Below are positions 26,891 through 36,857 of a stretch of DNA of 64,000 nucleotides, one piece after another (within the stretch, counting starts at the first letter, position 1; the number at the start of each line of letters is the position of its first letter). The notes beneath the pieces were generated by a model. That model was not told the origin of the DNA and searched no databases. It worked only from the letters and a program-made list of their open reading frames with translations. The stretch is from positions 2,289,001-2,353,000 of the forward strand of contig NZ_CP022957.1 in the NCBI RefSeq assembly GCF_002269385.1. The letters are read 5' to 3'. The position numbers and the translations under genes were made by a program. The DNA is from Maribacter cobaltidurans (GTDB taxonomy: Bacteria > Bacteroidota > Bacteroidia > Flavobacteriales > Flavobacteriaceae).

Positions 26891-29311
26891 ATGTTTAAAA
26901 ACTATTTGAAAATCGCTTGGCGGAATCTTACCAATAACAAAATTTACTCTTGGATTAACATCGGCGGACTGGCCATCGGCATCGTTGCCTGTTTGCTGAT
27001 TCTGCAATACGTTGTATTCGAATTGAGCTATGAAGATTTTCATGCCAAGAAAGAGCGCATCTATCGCGTACGGCAAGACCGCTATGACAATGGCAAACTG
27101 GCAACACAATGGGCGGCAGGGGCGTATGCCGTTGGAAACTCCTTTAAAGAGGCGATTCCCGAAATTGAAGAATATGTCAAAGTTGTGGAAACGAGTGATA
27201 TTCTCGTAGAGGTCGACAACCGGCCCTTGAAAATCGAAAAAGTGTTCTTTGCCACCAACTCTTTCTTTGATGTTTTTTCCTATCCGTTGATTTATGGGGA
27301 CGTTACCTCTGTATTGAGCGCGCCGAATACCGCCGCCCTATCCGAAACGACCGCATTGAAGATCTTTGGAACCAAGGACATTGTCGGAAAAAACCTAAGA
27401 ATCAGTGGTGACCGAACCTACAAAATTACTGGCGTCTATCAAGATATGCCCGTCAATACACAACTCCGTCCTAATTTTTTGGCTTCCTACAAAACCTTTG
27501 TCTCCATGAACACCAATAATGATGGTTCCACTCCGGAGGAAGCTTGGACATGGGATGGTTGTCTGACTTATTTACTGTTGCAAAAAGGGGTAAATCCGGC
27601 CCAGGTAGAGGCAAAATTTGCACCAATAGTCGAAGAGGGCGTTGGGGAGTTGTTGAGAAGTTTCAACGCTTCTGTCAAATATAGTTTACAACCCCTTACC
27701 AATATTCATTTGGATTCTAATTACATGGATGAACCGGTTCCCAACGGAGATGGAAAAACCATATACCTATTATTAGGCATAGCGTTCTTTATCATCTTAA
27801 TAGCATGGGTAAACTATATTAATTTGTCCACAGCAAGGGCAATTGGACGTGCCAAGGAGGTAGGTATTCGTAAGTCTGTGGGGTCTCAACGAGGGCAATT
27901 GGTCGTCCAGTTCTTTTTTGAGTCGGTCGTATTCAATGGTCTGGCATTGGTATTGGCACTCATGCTAATGATTGTTGCCCTTCCCTTTTTCAATGAAATT
28001 TCAGGTCAACCGGTATCATACACTTTGTTCGAACAAGGCAGATTTTGGCTAGGTCTCATTGCCCTATTTGTCGTAGGTGTGGTTTTATCTGGATTATACC
28101 CGGCAATTGTTTTATCGCGGTTCAGGCCTGTTGAAGTGTTAAAGGGCAAGATGGTCAGTACTACAGAGGGAGCTTTTTTAAGAAAAGGACTTGTTATTCT
28201 GCAATTTACGGCCTCTTTATTTCTATTGATAGGCTCCTTTGTTGTATATCAGCAAATCCAATTTATGCGAGACCAGTCTCTCGGTATCAATATTTCCCAA
28301 ACGTTGGTGCTACCTCCTCCGATAGTATCAGATTCCACTTTTGTCCAAAAGAAAGAAGCATTCAAAGAAACACTTTTACAGTATTCACTTATTGAAGATG
28401 TGGCCGTATCTTCATTTGTCCCTGGGATGGGCCCTGGCGATAATGCTGGAGGAATCCGATTGCTCAGCCAGGATGATACCGAACAAAAGCAATATCGTTT
28501 TATACGAGTAGATTATGATTTTGCAGACGTTTTTGAAATAAATATTATAGCTGGGCGTAAGTTTTCAAAGGACTTTGGCACCGAACGGACCAATGTCATC
28601 TTTAATCGAAAAGGAATAGAACAACTGGGTTTTGATAATCCAGAACAGGCAATAGGCGAACAAATCGAATTTTGGGGCGACCAATGTGAAATTGTCGGAG
28701 TAGTGGAAAATTTTCATCAGGAATCGCTTCGCGATGCCTATGAACCGCTGATACTGATTTTGAATCCTGATGTGTATGGATATTTTTCCATAAAAATTGA
28801 AACTTCACAGATTGCCCAGACCATTGCCCGGGCACAGACCGAATGGAACGATTTTTTTCCGGGCAATACATTTGAATACTTTTTCCTCGACGAGAGGTTT
28901 AATGAACAGTACAAGGTGGATCAAAGGTTTGGCCAAGTATTCGGCCTTTTTACCTTACTAGCCATATTTGTCGCATGTCTGGGCCTGTTCGGACTTGCTT
29001 CGTTTACGGCCTTACAACGAAAAAAAGAGATAGGAATCCGTAAAGTTTTGGGAGCATCTGTACCGGGCATTTTAAGGCTATTATACAAGGAGTTTGCAGT
29101 ATTACTCATTATCGCGTTTTTGATTTCCATACCCCTAGCATGGTTCAGTATAAGTAAATGGTTGGAGGGGTATGCCTTCCGAATAGCTATAAACTGGAGC
29201 TTTTTTCTGTTGCCCTTTATTGCCATTTTGGTCATTGCTTTGGTAACGGTAAGCTTTCAGACATTAAAAGCCTCTTTGGCCAACCCCGTAAAAAGTTTAC
29301 GCACCGAATAA
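26891..29311 (+). CDS. FtsX/MacB-type ABC permease P8
   Basis: This 806-residue permease starts MFKNYLKIAWRNLTNNKIYS. Its first coupling segment, AKEVGIRKSVGSQRGQL, is nearly the same as that of P10, pointing to a shared origin or gene conversion. The second is RKKEIGIRKVLGAS. PCD landmarks are ETTALKIFGTKDIVGK, ITGVYQDMPVNT and LQPLTNIHLDSNYMDE. The DNA near the start is visibly richer in G and C than most of the array. The C-terminus is NPVKSLRTE. The gap to P9 is 23 bases with no room for a promoter. Confidence 0.92.
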   Translation: MFKNYLKIAWRNLTNNKIYSWINIGGLAIGIVACLLILQYVVFELSYEDFHAKKERIYRVRQDRYDNGKLATQWAAGAYAVGNSFKEAIPEIEEYVKVVETSDILVEVDNRPLKIEKVFFATNSFFDVFSYPLIYGDVTSVLSAPNTAALSETTALKIFGTKDIVGKNLRISGDRTYKITGVYQDMPVNTQLRPNFLASYKTFVSMNTNNDGSTPEEAWTWDGCLTYLLLQKGVNPAQVEAKFAPIVEEGVGELLRSFNASVKYSLQPLTNIHLDSNYMDEPVPNGDGKTIYLLLGIAFFIILIAWVNYINLSTARAIGRAKEVGIRKSVGSQRGQLVVQFFFESVVFNGLALVLALMLMIVALPFFNEISGQPVSYTLFEQGRFWLGLIALFVVGVVLSGLYPAIVLSRFRPVEVLKGKMVSTTEGAFLRKGLVILQFTASLFLLIGSFVVYQQIQFMRDQSLGINISQTLVLPPPIVSDSTFVQKKEAFKETLLQYSLIEDVAVSSFVPGMGPGDNAGGIRLLSQDDTEQKQYRFIRVDYDFADVFEINIIAGRKFSKDFGTERTNVIFNRKGIEQLGFDNPEQAIGEQIEFWGDQCEIVGVVENFHQESLRDAYEPLILILNPDVYGYFSIKIETSQIAQTIARAQTEWNDFFPGNTFEYFFLDERFNEQYKVDQRFGQVFGLFTLLAIFVACLGLFGLASFTALQRKKEIGIRKVLGASVPGILRLLYKEFAVLLIIAFLISIPLAWFSISKWLEGYAFRIAINWSFFLLPFIAILVIALVTVSFQTLKASLANPVKSLRTE

Positions 29312-29334
29312 AACATTAATCAAAAACAAAAAAC

Positions 29335-31695
29335 ATGTTTAAAAACTATTTGAAAATCGCATGGAGAAATTTGGTTCGTAACAAGAGCTTTTCATTGTTG
29401 AATATTTTAGGTTTGTCCATTGGCCTCACCGTAACCGCACTGATTCTGTTATGGGTCAATTACGAAATGGGTTTCAATCAGTTTCATGAGAACAAAGACC
29501 GTATTTACCAGGTCTATAATAAGTATGAGGTTGATGGCGAAATTTGGACATGGAACTCCACCCCCAAGGTTATGGCTACGGCCATTAAAACAGATTATCC
29601 TGAAGTGGAGGAGGTTTCACGCTATTTCTACGAGAATACGTTTTTATTCAGTAAAGGCGATAAGAACTTAAAATCTACGGGAACCATTGTGGACCCTAGT
29701 TTCTTAAAAATATTCAGTTTTCCATTGGTGGAGGGAAACATAGAAACCGTTCTTGATGATGTAAACGCCTTGGTCGTTACCGAAACCTTTGCAAAAAAGA
29801 TGTTTGGAAATGAACCGGCAGTAGGCCAAATCGTGAAAATGGACAACGCTAATAATTTCAAGGTAACAGGAGTTTTAAAAGATCTTCCATCAAATACCGA
29901 ATTCAATTTCGAATACTTACTGCCTTGGGCCTACCTGAAACAAAAGGGATGGGATGATCAGAATTGGAGAAACAACTCCATCGCCACATACGTCCTATTA
30001 AAAGAAGGTACAAATTACACCTCATTTTCAGAAAAGATTAAGACGCTACGAAAAACTTACGATAAGGATGCCCCAAACATGGTCACTTATCTCTATCCAT
30101 ATAAACGTTCACACCTTTATTCTGAATTTGAGAATGGGGTGGAGGTTGGCGGGTTGATCGATGTGATTCGTCTTTTCACTATTATAGCCATTATCGTTCT
30201 GGTTATCGCTTGTATCAACTTCATGAACCTGAGTACCGCCCGTAGTGAAAAAAGAGCAAAAGAGGTTGGCGTGCGAAAGGTGGTTGGTGCCCGGAAAAAA
30301 GCATTGATATTCCAGTTTATAGGGGAGTCTTTGTTAATCTCTACATTGGCGGCCATAGTGGCTTTGATTGTTTTGGTACTGGTTCTCCCGGCATTCTCCC
30401 AACTCATTGATCGGGAGTTAAGCATTGATTGGTTAAACCCCATGTTTTGGGCTATGACCTTATCCATAATTCTTTTAACCGGCGTGCTTGCAGGAAGTTA
30501 TCCTGCCCTTTATTTATCTTCATTTAAACCTACAGCGGTACTCAAGGGTACGTTCAGCAAAATCAATACGTTGATTACACCTCGCAAGGTCTTGGTGGTG
30601 CTACAGTTTGCGGTCGCCATTGTATTGATTACCGCCACCCTTGTGATAAAACAACAGATCAGCTCCGTTCAAAACCGCAAGTTGGGGTATAACAAGGACC
30701 AGCTTATTTATGTGCAAATGGAGGGTGATATTGAAAAAAATTACACCAATATTTCTAGCGAACTTTTGGACGGTGGTATTGCCTCATCGATCTCAAAGAC
30801 GAATTCTCCCATAACGGAAAGCTGGAGTAATTCTTGGGGTTTAGATTGGAAAGGAAAAAGCGAGGACAACAAAACTTTGGTGCATAGGCTTGTAGCTGAT
30901 AATAATATCATTAAAACGATGGGATTACAGCTTTTGGAAGGGAGGGATTTGGATTTAAAACAATATCCTACCGATTCCACGGCCATGATTTTGAACGAGT
31001 CTGCCGTTGCACTTATGGGGTTTGATGATCCTTTGGGACAAGTAGTCAGGGACAACGGTATTGAGTGGCATATTGTTGGCGTGGTGGAGGATTTTGTGTA
31101 CAACTCCCCTTTTCAAAAAATAGAGCCTATGGTAATCGAGGGTGCTAAAGGATGGTTCGAAATGGTTCATATAAAGTTTAATAAGGACAAGCCCATTGCA
31201 TCTAATTTGGCATCTACAGAAGAAATCTTTAAAAAATACAATCCAAACTATCCCTTTAACTATGAATTTGTTGATGCCGACTATGCTCAAAAATTCATAA
31301 GTGAGCAACGTATAGAAAAATTGGCCAGCTTATTTACCCTTTTGACCATCTCAATTTCTTGTTTGGGACTCTTTGGCTTGGCTAGTTATATGGCCCAAAA
31401 TAGAATTAAGGAAATAGGGGTTCGCAAAGTGTTAGGTGCTTCCGTAAACGGTATTACGGCCTTGTTGTCAAAAGATTTTTTGAAATTGGTCTGCATTTCA
31501 CTATTTATTGCCATACCCGTTTCATGGTATGTGATGAACCGTTGGTTGCAAGATTTTGCATATCGAATAGAACTTTCATGGTGGATTTTTGGTTTGGCCG
31601 GTCTAGCAGCGCTTGGCATCGCGTTTATTACGGTCAGCTACCAGGCAATCAAAGCTGCAAGATCAAACCCGGTTAAAAGTTTGCGTGCAGAGTGA
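29335..31695 (+). CDS. FtsX/MacB-type ABC permease P9
   Basis: At 786 residues this is the shortest member of the array, with all eight predicted helices present. It starts MFKNYLKIAWRNLVRNKS; helix 1 reads LGLSIGLTVTALILLWVNYE. Coupling segments are AKEVGVRKVVGARKK and RIKEIGVRKVLGAS. The segment before helix 2 departs from the LQPLxDIHL form (LYPYKRSHLYSEFENG), which is close to P3 and P10 in ending with a (G/K)xxxGG turn. In the second PCD the sequence WSNSWGLDWKGK recalls WSNRGGFTWEGK of P10. It ends NPVKSLRAE and is followed by an 82-base gap. Confidence 0.92.
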   Translation: MFKNYLKIAWRNLVRNKSFSLLNILGLSIGLTVTALILLWVNYEMGFNQFHENKDRIYQVYNKYEVDGEIWTWNSTPKVMATAIKTDYPEVEEVSRYFYENTFLFSKGDKNLKSTGTIVDPSFLKIFSFPLVEGNIETVLDDVNALVVTETFAKKMFGNEPAVGQIVKMDNANNFKVTGVLKDLPSNTEFNFEYLLPWAYLKQKGWDDQNWRNNSIATYVLLKEGTNYTSFSEKIKTLRKTYDKDAPNMVTYLYPYKRSHLYSEFENGVEVGGLIDVIRLFTIIAIIVLVIACINFMNLSTARSEKRAKEVGVRKVVGARKKALIFQFIGESLLISTLAAIVALIVLVLVLPAFSQLIDRELSIDWLNPMFWAMTLSIILLTGVLAGSYPALYLSSFKPTAVLKGTFSKINTLITPRKVLVVLQFAVAIVLITATLVIKQQISSVQNRKLGYNKDQLIYVQMEGDIEKNYTNISSELLDGGIASSISKTNSPITESWSNSWGLDWKGKSEDNKTLVHRLVADNNIIKTMGLQLLEGRDLDLKQYPTDSTAMILNESAVALMGFDDPLGQVVRDNGIEWHIVGVVEDFVYNSPFQKIEPMVIEGAKGWFEMVHIKFNKDKPIASNLASTEEIFKKYNPNYPFNYEFVDADYAQKFISEQRIEKLASLFTLLTISISCLGLFGLASYMAQNRIKEIGVRKVLGASVNGITALLSKDFLKLVCISLFIAIPVSWYVMNRWLQDFAYRIELSWWIFGLAGLAALGIAFITVSYQAIKAARSNPVKSLRAE

Positions 31696-31738
31696 CACAT
31701 TTTAAAAAAAAGATAGTCTTTATAAAAAACATCAACCT

Positions 31739-31763
31739 GTGCTGAGCATAGTCGAAGCATCAA
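31739..31763 (+). repeat. Dispersed CTGAGCATAGTCGAAG repeat, upstream of P10
   Basis: GTGCTGAGCATAGTCGAAGC plus ATCAA, with one G-to-A change from the common form. It ends 14 bases before the P10 start. Confidence 0.65.
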
Positions 31764-31777
31764 AGAAATCATCAATC

Positions 31778-34177
31778 ATGTTTAAAAACTATCTAAAAAT
31801 CGCTTGGAGAAACCTTCTAAAAAACAAAGGTTATACTTTAATCAATGTTGGTGGGCTGGCATTGGGCATGGCCGTCACCTTGATTATTGGCCTTTGGATA
31901 CAGGACGAACTTTCATACAACGGTTATTTTAAGAACAAGGAAAAAATCGCCCAGATTTATCAATCCCAAACATTTAATGGAAAAACAGGTTCAGGGCCGG
32001 CCATACCAAGACCCCTTGAAAAAGCATTGAGAGACGGTTACAGCGACAATTTTGAGCATTTGATCATGTGTTCCTGGACCAATGACCATTACCTTAAATA
32101 TGGGGAGAAAAGTATTTCCAGATCGGGCAATTATATGCAGCGTGTAGGTCCGGAACTTTTTAATCTGGAAATTATAAAAGGAGAAAAGGACGGATTAAGG
32201 GAAATCAATTCCATAATGCTATCGGAGTCCACGGCCAATGCACTCTTCGGAAGTGAAGACCCAATCGGTAAAATCGTAAGGGTAAGCAATGAGCACGATA
32301 TGAACGTAAGTGCCGTCTACAAGGATATCCCGTTTAATAATTCCTTTAATGATACAGATTGGATTATTTCGTGGGAAAAGTATTTGGCCAATAATGAATG
32401 GATACGAAATGCGGAGGACCAGTGGGGCAATAATTCCTTTCAAATGTTTGTTCAAATAGCAGATAACACCTCCATTGATGCAGTTACAAGAACCATAAAG
32501 GATGTAAAGAAAAATTTGAATGAGGATACGGCGGAATTCAATCCCCAGATTTTCCTCTTTCCAATGAAAGATTGGTACCTAAGAAGCAGTTTCGAAAACG
32601 GAAAGCAAGTAGGCGGTCGCATAAAATATGTATGGCTTTTTGGTATTATCGGTGCATTTGTGTTACTGTTGGCCTGTATCAACTTTATGAACTTAAGTAC
32701 GGCTCGCTCTGAAAAACGGGCCAAGGAGGTGGGAATCCGGAAATCTATCGGTTCCCAAAGGGGACAATTGATCTATCAATTTTTGAGCGAATCCTTTTTG
32801 GTCGTACTATTCGCCTTTTTCTTGGCACTATTGATCGTACTCCTATCCCTTAACGGTTTTAACGAACTGGCAAGAAAGGAGATTTCCTTTCCTTGGGGTA
32901 ACGGGCTTTTTTGGTTGGTATCCTTAATTTTTATTTTGTTCACGGCGTTACTGGCAGGTAGCTATCCTGCCTTATATCTTTCGTCCTTTAGACCTGTGGA
33001 TGTGCTGAAAGGAACTTTTAAAGTGGGGAAATATGCCGGATTGCCCAGAAAAATATTGGTGGTATTGCAGTTTACGGTTTCGGTGGCATTTATTATAGGA
33101 ACGGTCATTGTGATGCAACAGATCAATCATGCCAAAAATAGGCCGATTGGTTATGACAAGGAAGGATTGATACAGGTTCCAACGTTCAGTCAGGATTTTA
33201 ACGGTAAGTATGATTTGATGCGAACCGAATTTCTAGAATCCGGAGCAGTGGTGGAAATGTCTTCTTCTAGCAGTCCTACCACTCGGATCTGGTCCAACAG
33301 GGGAGGTTTTACATGGGAAGGAAAGCCGGAGGGGTTTCAAGAAGACCTAGCTTGGACCGAGGTCTCACCGGAATATGCAAAGTCACTCAACCTAAAAATA
33401 GTAGAGGGCAGGGATTTTTCAAGGGAGTACGCCACAGATTCTTTGGGTGTGCTTATCAATGAAACGGCCAAAAAATATTTAGGAATGCCCGATCCAGTAG
33501 GTAAATTTTTAAAGGACGACGATGAGGAAGATCCAAATCCACCTTTAAAAATTATTGGCGTGGTGCAGGATATGATTACCCAATCGCCATACGAGCCGGT
33601 AAAACAAGGTGTTTACGTGTATGACCGGTATAACAATTCCAGCTATTACAACCTAAGGTTAAATCCGCAGCAAAGTGCCAATCAGAATATCGCGGTCATT
33701 GAGAGGGTCTTTAAAGAACATTTTCCTGCAATACCATTTGAGTATGAGTTTATAGACGCGGAGTATGGCGAAAAATTTGCCTCCGAGGAGCGAATAGGTA
33801 CACTTTCGGGCATATTTACCGCCTTGGCCATTCTGATCAGCTGTTTGGGACTTTTTGGGCTGACATCCTTCGTTGCGGAGCAGCGCAAGAAGGAAATTGG
33901 TGTTCGTAAGGTGTTGGGCGCATCTATATTCAACGTATGGAACATGCTTTCAAAAGACTTTTTAAAACTGGTCATCATTTCTTGTTTTATCGCTGTCCCC
34001 ATTGCCTATTTCATTATGAACGGATGGCTTCAGGAATATCCTTATCGAGTTGTCTTAAAGTGGTGGATTTTTGCATTGGCTATGTTGGGAGCACTCGGTG
34101 TAACCTTACTTACCGTAAGTTTTCAGGCGATTAAAGCCGCCAAGGCAAACCCGGTAAAAAGTTTACGAACGGAGTAA
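31778..34177 (+). CDS. FtsX/MacB-type ABC permease P10
   Basis: This is a 799-residue permease. The frame extends 39 bases upstream through the repeat (MLSIVEASKK), so the start is set at 31778, giving MFKNYLKIAWRNLLKNKG. Coupling segments are AKEVGIRKSIGSQRG, almost the P8 version, and RKKEIGVRKVLGAS. Helix 1 contains GGLALGMAVTLIIGLWIQDE. PCD landmarks are ESTANALFGSEDPIGK and VSAVYKDIPFNNSF; the segment before helix 2 is YLRSSFENGKQVGGRI, P3/P9-like. An acidic run, KDDDEEDPNPP, sits in the second PCD. It ends NPVKSLRTE, and P11 begins 49 bases later. Confidence 0.92.
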   Translation: MFKNYLKIAWRNLLKNKGYTLINVGGLALGMAVTLIIGLWIQDELSYNGYFKNKEKIAQIYQSQTFNGKTGSGPAIPRPLEKALRDGYSDNFEHLIMCSWTNDHYLKYGEKSISRSGNYMQRVGPELFNLEIIKGEKDGLREINSIMLSESTANALFGSEDPIGKIVRVSNEHDMNVSAVYKDIPFNNSFNDTDWIISWEKYLANNEWIRNAEDQWGNNSFQMFVQIADNTSIDAVTRTIKDVKKNLNEDTAEFNPQIFLFPMKDWYLRSSFENGKQVGGRIKYVWLFGIIGAFVLLLACINFMNLSTARSEKRAKEVGIRKSIGSQRGQLIYQFLSESFLVVLFAFFLALLIVLLSLNGFNELARKEISFPWGNGLFWLVSLIFILFTALLAGSYPALYLSSFRPVDVLKGTFKVGKYAGLPRKILVVLQFTVSVAFIIGTVIVMQQINHAKNRPIGYDKEGLIQVPTFSQDFNGKYDLMRTEFLESGAVVEMSSSSSPTTRIWSNRGGFTWEGKPEGFQEDLAWTEVSPEYAKSLNLKIVEGRDFSREYATDSLGVLINETAKKYLGMPDPVGKFLKDDDEEDPNPPLKIIGVVQDMITQSPYEPVKQGVYVYDRYNNSSYYNLRLNPQQSANQNIAVIERVFKEHFPAIPFEYEFIDAEYGEKFASEERIGTLSGIFTALAILISCLGLFGLTSFVAEQRKKEIGVRKVLGASIFNVWNMLSKDFLKLVIISCFIAVPIAYFIMNGWLQEYPYRVVLKWWIFALAMLGALGVTLLTVSFQAIKAAKANPVKSLRTE

Positions 34178-34226
34178 TTATTTAGTTAAATAACGGGAGC
34201 TAAAACACTATAAAAACGACACAGCT

Positions 34227-36617
34227 GTGAATTTTGTAAAAATGGCATTTAGACGTCTGTTCCGTAAAGGGGAGCAGACCACTACACGTATCATATCCTT
34301 AATTGCTGGGCTAGCCTTTGGAATGTTATTATTGTCCGAGGTACTATACTATTACAGTTATGATGGTTTTTATCCAGATGCGGAACGCCTGTATGTAGTG
34401 CATGAAAACTTTAATATGGATACCTCCTCTGAGGAGCTCGATACCTCTTCCAGGGTAAGTGGGGCCATTGCTCCGGCGCTTCGTGAGGAAGTGCCCGGTG
34501 TAGAGATGGCTACACGTTTCAATCCCATGGGAAAATCCGTTTTTTACACAGAGGACAAAAAAAACTACGAAGCGGATTTTTCATTGGCGGACGAATATGC
34601 CTTTGACGTCTTACCAAGAACCATGATAAGTGGTAATGCCAAGGAAGTTCTGAGCAGTCCGATGAGCTGCATGGTTTCCGATAAGTTGGCTTCCCAAATG
34701 GGAGGAAACGTTATGGGCAAGGTTATTGAACTTAAGAAATATCCCGGGAAAAAGCTTACGATCAATGGTGTTTTCAAAGCCATTCCTGAAAATACCAATT
34801 ATAATTATGATGTACTTGTCTCCATGGTTTCCACCAAGGAATTTATGTGGGACGGTACCCAAAATTGGATGGGCAACGACCGTTATTATGCCGTGGTAAA
34901 ACTGGAGGAAGGTGTTTCGCCGACAGATTTGGCGCCCGCAATACGTAAGATGCAGGAAAAAAATCAGGATATTGCCAAATTGGAAGAGGAACAGCCCGGT
35001 ATCATCTTTAAATATAGTTTAAAGCCCATCCAAAGTTTATATGTGGACGATGTAAAGAATATGATATTGATTCTTACGACCATAGCCCTAACCGTATTGA
35101 TAGTGTCATTGTTCAATTATCTTTTGCTCACCATGAGTGTTTTGGTGAACAGGGCTAAAAGCTCGGCTATACATAAAACCTGTGGAGCGGGATCCTTGAA
35201 TCTGCAAAGGCTAATTTTTTCCGAGACTGCCCTGTTGTTCTTGATGTCCATTTTAGGAGCCTTTTTGACACTATGGTTAATAAAACCCTTTGCCGAGGTG
35301 CAGTTGGGACACAAACTCTCCTCAGTTCTGAATCCTCAAGTGGTATGGCCCTTATTATTTTTTATGGCCCTGTTGATAGGAGCCGCAAGTTACTTTCCGG
35401 GAAGGTTTTATTCGCGTATTCCAGTGGCTACCGCTTTCCGTAACTATCAACAAAAAAAAGGCAAATGGAAATTGGCCCTATTGGCCTTTCAATTCGTGGG
35501 AGCTACTTTTATATTGACCATGTTGACCATTGTGGTCATGCAGTACAATAGTGTAATAGGAGCGGATCATGGGTATGGCACCAAGGGCATTTATTTCGGT
35601 TCCACTTCGGGTATGGAAGGGAGTAAAGTAAATACCCTTATACATGAACTTGAGGGAATTCCCGGTGTTGATATGGTGGGTATTGGAGAAAAAATTCCTT
35701 TGGGTGGTGCTCCAGGTAACAACGTCAAGTCCGCCGATGGAAAAGAATTGTTCAACGTAGCAGATTTTTATACAATAGATGAGAATTATATGTCCATTTT
35801 GGGTATACCTATAACTGAAGGGGAGAATTTTTCAGCAGAGAATTCTGCTGTGAACGATATGCTCATCAGCAAAAAAGGGGCCGATAAACTCGTGCTGAAC
35901 GGATGGAAGGAAATCGTAGGGCAACCGGTGGACATTACCCAACACGGACCAGCTACGGTTCGGGGAATCTTTGATGATTTCGTAATCAACACACTAACAC
36001 AACCCGATGACCGTCCGGCAATTTTCCATTATGCCCCGCAAGCAAAGTTTGTGGCAGATAAGGAAGAAGATGCCTCATTTGCCTTCCATTTGCTTATAAA
36101 GACAAAAGAAGGCGTTGGAGCGGATATGCTTCAAAAAATTACGGACGTTTTCAACGAATATTTACCCTATCGTGATGCAGTGGTAAAAAACTTGGATGCA
36201 GAATTGGTGTACGCCTACCAAAGTGAGAAAGGTTTTAGAAATGCAATTTTGGCGGGTAGTGCCATTATTTTGTTAATTACCATTATAGGTCTCTTTGGTT
36301 ATACGGCCAATGAATCCGTAAGACGAAAGAAGGAACTGGCTATTAGGCGTATCAATGGTGCCACTTTAGGTGATATTTTAAAATCCTTTCTCGCCGATCT
36401 TGAATTTATGGCGATACCTGCCGTTCTATTGGGATTGGCAGGGGCATGGTTCACTGCAAATAAATGGATGGAAAACTTTGCTTTCAAGACAGAATTACAT
36501 TGGGGAATCTTTTTGGCCAGTAGTTTTTTTGTGCTATTGCTCATTGGGTTGATTGCAACGATCAATTATGTTAAAGCCGCAAACCAGAATCCCGTTGAGT
36601 CTTTAAGGGCGGAGTAA
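34227..36617 (+). CDS. Divergent FtsX/MacB-type permease P11 with altered coupling motifs
   Basis: This 796-residue protein keeps the eight-helix, two-PCD plan but is the most diverged copy. The GTG at 34227 is preferred over the ATG at 34242 because it yields NFVKMAFRR, aligning with NYLKIAWRN of its relatives. After helix 2 the usual AKEVGVRKxLG reads AKSSAIHKTCGAG, losing the Glu-Val-Gly core; after helix 6 it reads RRKELAIRRINGAT, again without the Gly. PCD landmarks are also worn (SDKLASQMGGNVMGK), and SRIPVATAFRNYQ replaces SRFxPVxVLKG. It ends NPVESLRAE. It may be served poorly by the ATPases, or have become a sensor or regulatory subunit; that is inference. Its reading frame is intact. 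Confidence 0.88.
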   Translation: MNFVKMAFRRLFRKGEQTTTRIISLIAGLAFGMLLLSEVLYYYSYDGFYPDAERLYVVHENFNMDTSSEELDTSSRVSGAIAPALREEVPGVEMATRFNPMGKSVFYTEDKKNYEADFSLADEYAFDVLPRTMISGNAKEVLSSPMSCMVSDKLASQMGGNVMGKVIELKKYPGKKLTINGVFKAIPENTNYNYDVLVSMVSTKEFMWDGTQNWMGNDRYYAVVKLEEGVSPTDLAPAIRKMQEKNQDIAKLEEEQPGIIFKYSLKPIQSLYVDDVKNMILILTTIALTVLIVSLFNYLLLTMSVLVNRAKSSAIHKTCGAGSLNLQRLIFSETALLFLMSILGAFLTLWLIKPFAEVQLGHKLSSVLNPQVVWPLLFFMALLIGAASYFPGRFYSRIPVATAFRNYQQKKGKWKLALLAFQFVGATFILTMLTIVVMQYNSVIGADHGYGTKGIYFGSTSGMEGSKVNTLIHELEGIPGVDMVGIGEKIPLGGAPGNNVKSADGKELFNVADFYTIDENYMSILGIPITEGENFSAENSAVNDMLISKKGADKLVLNGWKEIVGQPVDITQHGPATVRGIFDDFVINTLTQPDDRPAIFHYAPQAKFVADKEEDASFAFHLLIKTKEGVGADMLQKITDVFNEYLPYRDAVVKNLDAELVYAYQSEKGFRNAILAGSAIILLITIIGLFGYTANESVRRKKELAIRRINGATLGDILKSFLADLEFMAIPAVLLGLAGAWFTANKWMENFAFKTELHWGIFLASSFFVLLLIGLIATINYVKAANQNPVESLRAE

Positions 36618-36703
36618 GCATGGCTCAACACCAAGAATTTTAAAGGATACCTTATAAAATGGGTCAAAGTAATTTTGGTAACCCATTGTACTTTGAAAGT
36701 CGT

Positions 36704-36742
36704 TGTAAATATATTGTACATGTTTTGTCCAAATATTTTACA
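36704..36742 (+). promoter_or_regulatory. Upstream activator sites (copy 4, before P12)
   Basis: TGTAAATATATTGTACA (36704-36720) and TGTCCAAATATTTTACA (36726-36742), centres 22 bp apart; the proximal centre is 63 bp from the -24 GG, exactly as before P4 and P6. The flanking sequence is otherwise little conserved, so these blocks look selected. Confidence 0.72.
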
Positions 36743-36795
36743 GTCTCTTGGTCTTGATGAAATTTAAGTGTTTTAAAATCAGACGTTTATTGAAG

Positions 36796-36810
36796 TGGCA
36801 TGAAATTAGT
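36796..36810 (+). promoter_or_regulatory. Sigma-54-like -24/-12 promoter for P12
   Basis: TGGCATGAAATTAGT has GG at 36797-36798 and the -12 G at 36809. Its TGGCAT and AGT ends are the same as those of the tolC promoter. Transcription would start near 36821, about 37 bases before the P12 ATG. Confidence 0.6.
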
Positions 36811-36857
36811 TTTACAAATTATGACTAGGTTCATCATCTCATCAAGAAACGAATATT

